Below, one piece after another: positions 16,072 to 28,000 of a stretch of DNA of 64,000 bases. Origin of the DNA: a virus; the IMG/VR virus record IMGVR_UViG_3300021137_000001, positions 265,322 through 329,321 of that record; one strand, given 5' to 3'. Made by a program: the position numbers and the translations under genes. How positions within the stretch are numbered: position 1 is the first letter of the stretch; every line of letters begins with the position of its first letter. The notes below the pieces were generated by a model that searched no databases, was not told where the DNA came from, and saw only the letters and a list, made by a program, of their open reading frames with translations.

Positions 16072-19000
16072 TTAAGGTGCAATTAATGTAGCTGTACTAT
16101 TTTTTAAGAATAATACTTGCGGTGTTATTGCTCCATTAAATCCAGTTCCGTCTGTTGCTGTTGTTGCACCATGATTTTGCCATACATTTGCAGTAATTAG
16201 CGTTACATTTGCAGCAATAGTTACTGTACCCGCAGTGCCAACTAATCCAGCTTTTGTCATACTTAATGGATATACATTTCCTGTACTTGTTCCATTAATT
16301 ATCAACGCAGATCCAACCGTTGGGTTAGTAGTTATAGTTACTGGGTATACTCTGCTATCAACTCCGTTAATTGCAATGTTTCCAGCGCCAGTTACTAATT
16401 TAGCCATACTATTATAGCTTACTGCTATAGTATTAATAGTTGCACTATCACGGGTTACATATAAGTTAGCGCCAGTTAATCCCTGGGTTACGATATCACC
16501 AGTTACCACAGTAACATTGCCACTTAATTTTACATCATTTTCTAAATATCTAAATGGGTTCGTAGAATTTGATGTAACTAATACTATATTAGTTGATGTG
16601 TTGACACTAGATATTGTTGCGCTTGCACCTAATATTGATTGTGTAATAACATCACCGATATTAGCAGTAATTCTGCTTGATAAATCAAGATAATATGACA
16701 CAGTATCAGTGACCGAATATGTTGTAGTGCCTAATGTCATTGTACTGTTAGCAGTTGCATTCGGAACAAGTTGTGACGTACTTGCATCAACTACACGCAA
16801 TCCACTTACATGCATTAATGGAGTACTTGTTCCTTGTGTACCGCGACGTATTTGCCCTAATGTATTCGCAATTAAATTAATTGTGTAATATGTTATTCGT
16901 TCACCATTGATAAACACTACGCCCGGAGTTGCACCAGCAAGATTAGGCACAGACAATAGACTTGCATTAGTTACAATAATAGTTGTATCACCAATATGCA
17001 AATTAGCCGCAAGTGTTGTCGAATGTGCAGTCGCAATACGTAAATAACTTTCTTCACGCATCATGTTACTAAACATTCTGTATCCGATTACATCAACATT
17101 GCCATTGATTTTAGTATATACTTGCATATCTAATGTATCAAATACAATGCCCGGGACTAATTCTTCTGGAGCATGACTTGAATATGTATCAACATACGCA
17201 CCACCAACAACATCAATATCTTCTGCACGTGTGCCAAGAGCTAAATCGGTGTAATTGCTTTGTATCAATGAATCAACTGTTGCGTCAGATAACATCGGCA
17301 AGCCATCTGCAGCATATTGAATGTTGTCAAACATACCATTATCAAATGGTGTTGCACCACTAAAGCCCGGAGCTTGTTCAAAACCAAGTCCTTGTACTTG
17401 TACACCCGGATAATCAATACCACGCAATAATTGTTTTAAATCTCTTGCTGGCATAGTTGCACCTGGTTCGTAGTAGCCAGTGATACGATCATTTGCATTA
17501 GTAAAGTTCGATGCATTATAAACAGTATAATCATTCGAAATAAACGTAGAACCAGTTGTTATATTTGCATTAACTGTAAACGCTTGACGTTTTGCTCCGG
17601 CCAATGTACCGATATGAGTTATGATATCACCAGCAGTGTAAGATGTGTTTGCTGCCCATTCTTTAACTGAACTAGTGTAACTAATTCTATCAAATTTCAG
17701 TGTTGTATCAAAGCTTCTAACTTGATTATTTTTAAGTACAGCATACGCAGTTGCTGGTGTTGTATTACTACCATTAAGAACTACTGTTGGCGTTGTATAA
17801 TATCCACTACCATTTTTAATCATATCAATTCTAATCACTGCACCGGTATCATAGTTAATAATTGCACGTGCTGTTGCACCAGTACCAACACCAACGATAG
17901 TAACAATTGGTTCAGCAGTATAACCACTACCTGCATTTTCAACTAAAATACTCTCAACACGATGATTTCTATTTGCATACCATTGATCGTATGGTGCAGT
18001 TTGCCATAGTGCTTCATCTTTGGCAACTTGCTCACCACTCGGACTACGGAATACTTTCATATCTGTATCATAATATGCTGGTAAATCAAAGTCAGTTACG
18101 CTACCAGCAAATTCATCTGTACTATTATAGCTAATTAAATATTCACGCAATTTAGTTGCGTACGGTTTAACTTCTGTAATATAGTCTTGATAATAAGTTT
18201 GATTATCCTTAATATAGTTAGGGTATTGTACTAATGAACGCAATTGATGTATTACACTAATGAAACTAGTTTTAAATATCCAATCAACATATTTTTGTTC
18301 ATTGAATAGATAGTTAACCATTACAAAGAATAGTTTATTAAATTCGGCAGCTAGCTCGCCGATGAATATATCTTCTCTGAGTGCAGTAAGAATCGAACGT
18401 ATTTCAATATTTGGGTTTTGGTCGAATCTCTTAGACGAAAATCCTTGATTGCCAAATCCTAATTCATTATCAGCAAAATTGCCAATTGATGTATCTAGTT
18501 GCACAGTTCCGTTTTGTATTCCAACAACACTAAAACTAAGATTACTGTTTACAACAATTAAACTCCAGCCATGACTCCCGCCATTGCTTACTCTGACAAG
18601 TATTTCGTTGCCCGGAGCAACTGATAATTTTAATGCATCAACTAGTGTAGGTACAACATATGTAATTTGATCAGCGATGCTATATCCCGCTGCATACCAA
18701 TCAACATAATGCCAGTATAAATTAGTTTTGTAACTTTGTACTCTACTAATTTCCCATGTTTTGCTCATTGATAATTCGTACACTACCCATAAATTATCTT
18801 GTGTAGTATCTTGATCTACTAATACTTTATAACCTGTAGCCAATGTTACTGTATCGATATATGCTAGCTCTGCATCTGTTGCAATTTTTTGGTCGTATTC
18901 ACCAAGTTTAGCACTAGGTTGTGGCTCTGATGAATTTAACATAGTTAAATCATATTCACGTGCAATAGGCTTAGTTATTAATACACTGTTAACATAATCC

Positions 19001-22000
19001 ACTAAATTAGTTAATGCAGGCATTCTGTCAGAGAATACTGATTGACGTGGTCTAGTCCCTAGTCCAAATCTATCAGCTAAACTAAGTGTTGGGTCTGGCA
19101 CCACTGCACCCATTATATCAACTCCAGCCAAACTATCAATTAATTTATTGATAATTTTAGGAGATATTATACTATCTGCATTGCCTTTTTGTACCAATTC
19201 ATATTCACTATGAATAATATTAGTATTCTTAATTGTATTGTAGTCAAGATGCAATATAGTATTTTGCGAAGATAGATACGGACTCACATTGTATACCGCA
19301 AGTGCATTGTCCTGTATAATCGCTGCGTATGGTATGCCTTGATTTTTAGGATTAGCAATTATATCTTGTACAGCAACAATAGGTAATTTTCTAGTAGAAT
19401 TATTAGGATCTACTGTTGTTTTATTTTTAACCCAATAGTAGTACTTGATACTAATAATATTAGTAACTGGATCTACAAAAACAAGTTCAACATACGCACT
19501 ATTATCTGCATATTTTGGTATGCCATCTGCACCACTAGCAACATACGCACTTGGTAATACAGTGCTTTCTACCCACTCCAATACTTCAACAGTTGAGCCC
19601 GGGAATAAACGACCCCAGTTAATACTGCGATATGTTAATGTATCTTGCTCATAATCAATATAGCTAAGTTGTGTTAAATCCCACCACACGTTACCAAGTT
19701 GATTACTACTCCAATATATGCTGTTGTTTAAACTTACTGCACTATTAGTACCGCGATTATATACTGCTGGGTCAAATCCAGTTTTGTATGATATTTCTTG
19801 ATCTGCACGTCCAAGTATTTTACCTTTTGCTGGATCGATAAATTCCAATGAAGATAAAATAGTATTTGATAAATTGCTGTATACGTATATTCTGTTAATA
19901 GCTTCTACATCTACGGTTGGTTGTTGATATCTAATTAAATTCCATCCACGTGTATGTAATGGGTTTTCAAATAGATATACAGACCCTGCATCAGTAAGTA
20001 TAGTATCGTCACTTGGTGCACTTGCTATTATATAACCACCAACAACATCAATTGCACTACCAAATTTGTCGCCTATGTTTAAATCACCGGTATTAAGTTG
20101 TTGACAGAATGCATAACGACCCGGATGAGTAAACGCATCGCGTGGGTCATCGTATAATTCATAAATGTATACGCTACCACTACCAACAATACTATCAAAT
20201 AAACTAGTAGAATTATTATCAAATGTTGTTGCATCAGTATCTATAATTGTATATGTACGTGTTGTACCGCGTTCACTTGATATTACAAGCATATATGCAT
20301 TTGATGCTAATATTACTTTGCTGCCAAAGTATTCGCCTGGGGTATGATATGGGTTAACAATAATCTGCATCTCAGCAAATATTTTCATGCCTGCAGCAGC
20401 GTAAACACCAGTTGCTCCAGATGGTTGTCCAGATAAAATACGCAATCTATTTTTAGCAACTGTCTTATCACTTAATAATAGTAAGTAGCCATTTTCATTT
20501 GCAGCAGTTACACCAAGCAAGTTAGCAGCGTTGATATCATATACTAACGAATCCAATGATGACATTAATACCGGCGCCAATGTAATTGGGTCTATATGAT
20601 CGACATGCAATGGTTGTACTTCGATAGAGAAGTTATCTAAACGAATTGTATTGCCCGGAGTAAACACTGGGTTGTGTACGTAACCAATATTTGTACCGTA
20701 TAATCTTCCTCTATTATGGAATTTAAATACTGCTCCGGTATTGTACGCTGTTCCACTATTATAATACGGAGCACCCACATAAATTGCACAATTATTAGAA
20801 CAGATAGTTAGTGCTGTACCAAATTGTGCTTGCGCAACTGGTGCATCACCAGTTAATACTTCAAGTAAATTAAATTGATTTACTTCAACAAATATTATTT
20901 GCCCAACTGCTGGCGGAGTAATGAATCGAATTGTATTTGTTCCAACCACAAAATAATCAGTTGTTTCAATATTATCGATTGTTACTCTATGTACTGGCCC
21001 GATATTACTATCAGTGATATAATCCGAAGTACCAGTACTATTAAATGCTTCAATTACTCTATCGTAAACATAAACAGCACCTGCATTAGTTAATCCGTTA
21101 CTTGAATCAAGCGGAGCACCAACGCCAAGTTGCGCACCGTCCCAGCTTGCATCTAACGCACTACCAAAGTTACTACTAGCATTACCTGTTAATGTAGTTA
21201 CTCGTGTGTAGTATGGTTGTTGAACAATAGAAATATCATTTTGTACAATATTTGCCGCAAATGTAACCACGTTGCCCAACACGGTGTAATCGATGTTTGG
21301 GATATATGTTTTATTAGACGTTGTAATTAACAATGAGTTTGCATCATCGGCAACGTCCGGTGTGAATACTGTGTTAAGTGTGTTAGTTATAGATAACGAG
21401 CTCGATGCTAGTGCATATTTTGTTGAATCAATTCCATCAACTAAAATAGTAGCAGTAATATTACCAACAATAATGTTTGTTAAGCTGCTAACTTTAAGTG
21501 CGGCCCAATTAGTAACAGATTCTAATAGTACCACACTAGCATCCGACGATGTTTGCGTAATAATCGCACCAGCATTGGCAGTAATGTTACCACTTAGTGT
21601 TAGTATGGTTTGATCGTTAACTGATATAATTGTTTGTTGTTTAGAAACAAATTTATTCAAGCCGTAAACATAAACTTTATTATTACCCGGTGCGCCGATA
21701 TATAACCATGTTCCGTGCTCGTCAAACGCAATACTTGAACCAAATCTGTCGCCTGATACTATGTTGCCTACAATGACCTGCGCTCTATTAAAGCTAGTTG
21801 TTGCTACTGGGTTGCTATAAACATAAACATAACCAGTATTACTATTTCCACCCGGTGCACCAACTGCTAATAAATTAGTTGCAAAATCTATACTATGTCC
21901 GTACTCTCGTGTGTTTGCCGCATCCGGAGATATAGTAAATTGTTGGGTGAATTCGCCAGTGTGTCCTTTGGCAAATGTACTTACTGTTCCTGTTGATGCA

Positions 22001-25000
22001 GATAGCGGCGTACCTGTAGCTGCAATTAACCCATCTGCGCTCATTCTTACACTAGTTCCGAATCCATCATTTGCAGTATATTCAGTTTGACCTTTAATTA
22101 AACTTTGTTTAATATTCCATGGGTGTGTCTTTTCATATACTTTCCATGTGTTAGTCGGAGTCTCCGCAGGTTGCCCCTGACCGATAGTTGTAGCGGCATC
22201 GTCGTCGATCCATATCTTTTCACCTACATGCCATCCGTGTGGTGGAAGATAATTACGTGAATCTTCCATATACGTAAAGCGTAAGCTATCAAGTGAAAAC
22301 AATAATCCGTTACCAGAGATTGTATCTAATTTTGATGTGTTGCCTGTGTACTTAACTAATATATTGTTAAGATCGACTACTGTATCGACTTGATAGAAGC
22401 CATCAAATGCAGCATTAAAGTTGCGAGTCATAAACACATCACCAACAACAAATGCATGCGGTAATGCTGTTGTAAATGTTATATAGCCACCAAGCGAGTT
22501 AGAAACTAATATAGTTTGATTATTGGTTTCAGTTATTCTGTATATATTCCATTGTTGTGCAAAGTCTCTTGCGCACCAGATAGTATACCCACTGCCCATT
22601 GTACTTAATCTATCATCTAAGTTTACAAAATTAGCAAGGTCGAATATAGTAGTATTAACATCGTCGATGTTTACATATCCTGCTCCGGGAATGTCATTGC
22701 TGTAATCACTATTATCATTTCTGTTTAATGCAATCTTGCCATTAAATTGCTCAGTTGATTTATACAATTGCGACTTATTAAATATTGTAACTCCGTTGCC
22801 GTCAATACTGTCTGCACCAGCGACAAATTGTGCTGTGGCAGGGTTAACACCAAATGCTTTTTCATCAAGTGCAATTTCTAAATACGGATTAGTGTCTAAT
22901 GCACCATACTCGCCTACGCGAATTGCCCACTCTTCGTAAAATGTAATTGCACTGTTTAAATTATTAAATTCTGCACTAGTTAATTGATTAATTGCATTTG
23001 CAGAACCTTTTTGCTTAATAAAGCCTTTATATAATTCAATTTGTGTTGTATCACTTAGTCCGAGATCTGCTAAGTATTGGCGCGGTTTAAAGCCAATTAA
23101 ACCATGACTGTATTTGATTTGATCTGCATCTTTAAAGTTTGTATACGAATCATAGTACGCTTGAGATTTAGTTGCAATCGTAGCAAAGTTTGGCAACAAG
23201 CCTTTTTTAAGTTCACTTGCAGCAATTGTTTTCCAATATGCAAATACAAATTCAATCGATGCTACAACATTCTGTAACGCAACATAATATTGATTTTTAT
23301 ATTGTACTAAGTCGCCTTTTAAGTAATCTTTACTACCGACCCACGCCGGCACATTACCAGAATTATACATAAAGCCCGGTGCACTTAAACTACCATCCCA
23401 GTCTGCTGTTTTTTGTCCAATTAGTTTTAATCTAAATTGTCTATTACCTAGCTCTGGTTTGTAGATAATGTCGTTAAACACTGTTGTATTATCAAATACT
23501 AATACGTGTTCGTATTGTACTAAGTTTAGTTCAGCATAACCAACAACTGCATCGTTAGTTAGTGTTAGTTTAAATGCGGTTGGGCTACGTAATACATTAT
23601 AATTTACGTTCTTAACTAAGTTAAAGTTTTGATCTAATACTTTTGAACCGTATTGTGTATCTGTGATACCGTCTGTAATTGCACCAATGGTAATAGCATT
23701 TAATACATTAGCAACTGGGCTCAATACAATAATACTACCTGTTGCCCAACCTTGTTGTGCCCAGAATAAAAATTCTTTAGCTGATAGTTTAAAGTTACGT
23801 AGTTCATTTAATGTTTCGTCCGTGTCATTAAATGTAAAGCCTTGTGCAACTAAATGTCTTTCGTAGCTAATTAAGAAATCAGCTATTTGTTGTAGACTAT
23901 TAAATTCATAACCATATGATACTGTTAGTTTTAAGTTTTGATAATCCTTGAATACAGTTACTGATTGATCTAATACAGTAATTTTGTATCCATTTGAATT
24001 AACAACACTAGGAATAATAGTGAAGTACGGGTTGGCTAAGTTATATCCACGTACACTATAGCCATTACTAGTTTTTTCAATAATAACACTACTATATACT
24101 ATTTTTTGTACAGGCGTCGATTTATACAAATGTACATTATAGTTTTCATTTGGAATAATAATGCTGTCATTTGTGCTTGTTGGTGAGCTTTGTTCTGCTA
24201 ATACTTGCAGATATTTTTGATCACTGAACCCAGCCATTTTATATGCAAGATTAACTTGATAATTTTTCAGTAGCGGAGTAATAACAGTAGACGGATTAAT
24301 GCCTTGACTAACTAAGTAATCTGCAATCCAATTTATATAGCCCGCTGTTCTAACTAATGTACCAGATGATGCGTCGCCATTAAACGTCAATGACGTTTGC
24401 TTAATATGATCATTTGTGTCAGTTAGATATTGATTTAATACATAATTTCTTGTATAGCGTGAGTTATCCATTAACAAGCCAAAGTATCTGGCTGGTTTGG
24501 CTAAGGCAAGGGCTTGCTGTGCCGCAAATGCATAGTCACTACTATTACGCCATGCTGTTTCAACCGGCCCAAAATTCCCCATTGCCCATGCTGTTGCGGC
24601 ACGAGATGAAGTAAAGTTTGCTGTCATAATTGCAGCAGGGCTTAATAAAAAGCCATTTACATCTACAGGAATAACAGTAGACAAACCAGGACGTGCAAAG
24701 TTAGTATCTACACCCACACGTATTCCGCTTCGGACCATTCCTGCTTCTAAGTCATCCCATAGTAATTTATTTCCACCAGTATATGGCGCAGGGCCGTATT
24801 CAGCTTCCCACCATAACGGCATCGCAGTAAAGCCTAGCATTTCCCACGGTGATGTATGCGGGCGAATTGTATCGTAATAATATTCATAACATGCCTTCCA
24901 ACTGCCCGGCAATGCTTCGCCATCTAGTCTATCAACGAAACGACTATAGTTCCATGTAAACGGATCATTGCTTTGGAATGTATCGTTTACTGTATAATCA

Positions 25001-28000
25001 ATTTTGTTATTGCCAATCCATATAAGAAAGCTCTTAGATATTAATTGATTCGCTTCAGCAAGTGAGTAATAACTATTTCTAAATTTGCCCGGAACAATTT
25101 CAAAGATATCTTGGTAACTACCGACATCCGGTAATTTAATATTGTTGTATATACGTTTTTCTAATTCCAGTAAGAAACTATCTCTATAATCTTCAAACGC
25201 TGGTGTTATACTACCATCATGTCCACGTATAACATTAATCGGTGTGCGATAGGTATCATCTAAAAAGATTTCTGGGATATAGCGTGGGAACAATCCTAGT
25301 TTAGTAGGAGTTTCTGGAATATAACATCCGTTTGTGTCTTGATATTCCACAAATTTAACAACGTCGCCTACTAGCAAAATAACTGCGTCAGTGAATGTTA
25401 TCCCTGGACGAGTGGTATCAAAGGTATAATCATTGATGGCTATTAATTGCACATCATTTAAGTAAACAAGTACAGCTAAGTTACTTAATATATATGTGTC
25501 AAATACATTAGTGATTTCATATGATCGAACTAACGGATCAAATATTGAATAGGTAACTGTGTTTTGCAATGTGCCAAACGGAACCATGTCACTATAATAC
25601 CATGGAAATGATTTATTTTTAATTTTGTTAATTTCAGTTATAATTAAATCAACACTTGCTATCGGGTCAGTTGGTTGTATGCCAGTTAATGTCGCACTTA
25701 ATTCTAAGAATTTATTTTTAAATCTTGCGTATTCTTGTTGTGCATAACGTGTTGCATCAATAAAGTTTGTGCTATCATTTAATAGAAATAATGCGGCATT
25801 AGATACAGGAGCGGCATGTTGTAGTATGTTTCCACCTTGCGCTGTAATCTCAATATCTCGAAGATTACTTTGTCCTAGTATATCACCCGCCACTTCTGTA
25901 CTGTTTTGACTTAGTGCAACTAAGTGATTTCTAATTTGCCCAAGTGTCAATGATGTTAAGTCAATATTTTGTGCATTTAAATCTAAGTTAGTAGGGACTT
26001 GATATTGACCCAATTTACTTACTTCGTAACTGTATACTAAAATATCAATTTTATCACTAAGTGCAGGCGCAGTTACTAATGTCAATGCTCCGTTACTAAT
26101 AGACCATTGTGTTGTTTTTAAATATGTATTATTTTTATAAACTTTAACGTGTGGAATAGTTGTTTCTGGTGCAATAGCAACATCAATCTTAAATGGACTG
26201 TTAATACCATCATAGATGTAAGTGATTAATTGATATTGAGTAGTTGGCTCAACTACGGTTGCCCAGTTATTGCGTGGCGCAAGTGTATATCTGTCTACTA
26301 TTTTTTGTACAAAACCCGTTGCAACTGCTGGAGTATGTGTTACTTGATCGACTACGTAATTATACGTATCGGCATCAAAATAGTTAGAAAATTCAATGTC
26401 GCCTTGCGCTTGAAATGTTCTGTATTTTAATGGGAATTTAAGTACTGTATCTACTACTGTACTTGTACTTGTTCTGTTATACCCAAATAGTTTAGTACCG
26501 GCAAAAGTACTACGTGGGTAAGTTGCAAAACTAGTACCCGCTAAGTCAAGTACATCAAACAACGGGTCTTGCTGTAATGCTATTTTTTGTTGACTTTCTA
26601 ACCACTGTGCGCCATCGTACCACCATTGTGTTCCTTTGTAGGCACCTTCAGTTACAACTACAGTATCATAAATTTCAATAGCACTATCGGCGGCTAAGTT
26701 TAAATTTACATATATAGGACCAGACGGAGTACCATTGATATCAACCGCTGTTTGTACTAAACTAAGCACGTAAATTTTATTGCGTACTAGTGGGTCTATA
26801 TCATTGGCAAATATTACTCTCATACCATCAACTAGAGTAACACCAAATGCAACTGTTAACACTTGTCCTTCTAATTCATTAAATGCATCGCGTGTTGTTG
26901 TATCAAGTATAGTAATTGGTGTTTTGCCAATTCTGCCTGCATTAAATAATTGTATGTCTGCTTCGAACTGTACAATCGGACGTTGAGCACGATGAGTTTG
27001 ATCATATGTAACTTGTACATTATTATAGTCAGCAGTTGCATTAATTACGTCACGGTGAAACCAACGATTGTTACGTGACCATGCATTTAAATCTTTACTT
27101 GCACGATTGATTGTAATATAGTTAGCATTAGGAATATTTCCCGGTAATCCAGTAGGATAGTTTAACGCTAGTTCATCATTGTACAGCTCAGGAGTAACTA
27201 ATAAAGTTACATCAACTAAGCGTATGCCAGATGGTGCGCCAACTCCTTCAACATAATATTCTTTATTTTGATATGTTGTTGGAGTAACATCAGTGCCAAA
27301 CTTTACTTTTAATCCACTTGTAAAGATTATGCCATTAGGACTAGTATACGTGGTTTTTCCTAAAATGTCAACCTCAATATCAATGTCCCATCCTGCAATA
27401 TCAACAAGTTTAATTGTTCCATAAATTGCAGGGTTAACGCCATCTTGAAAGTATAATGTATTTTGTATACTTGATATTACAGGAACGACATGCAAGAAGT
27501 CATCGTAGTCCTTAAAGAATTCTTTATTAGCATTCATAAGACCCGACTTGATGTATACTTTTTCATTAAGCAATACATCTTGTACATGCACCAATCGTAT
27601 TAGTGGATCAAATGCAGCCGCATCAGTAAATTGTACACGCCACACACCAAAGCGTTGTGCATCTGGGATTATTGTTCCGGCATCGTACCCAGGTATAACT
27701 AAACTAGTATTTGGATCGATAACTTCAGGCATTGTCCATGCTGCTTCGCCTGCGTTTGTTAATAACTCTTGATTAACAAAAATCATTGTCTTACCATCAA
27801 GTTGACCTGTAAGACCAGCATACTGTGGATATAGTGCAATAAATTGACTTAGATATTGATTTTGTATTTCTGAGTATGCGATCGGAAGCGCATATTCTAC
27901 ATTAGCAACTACATTCATTAATACATATCTATCTTGTGCATTTGCTTGTGGTACATTAAATGTAACTGTGCCTGCTTCTGCCCCATTGTTAACAACACCA

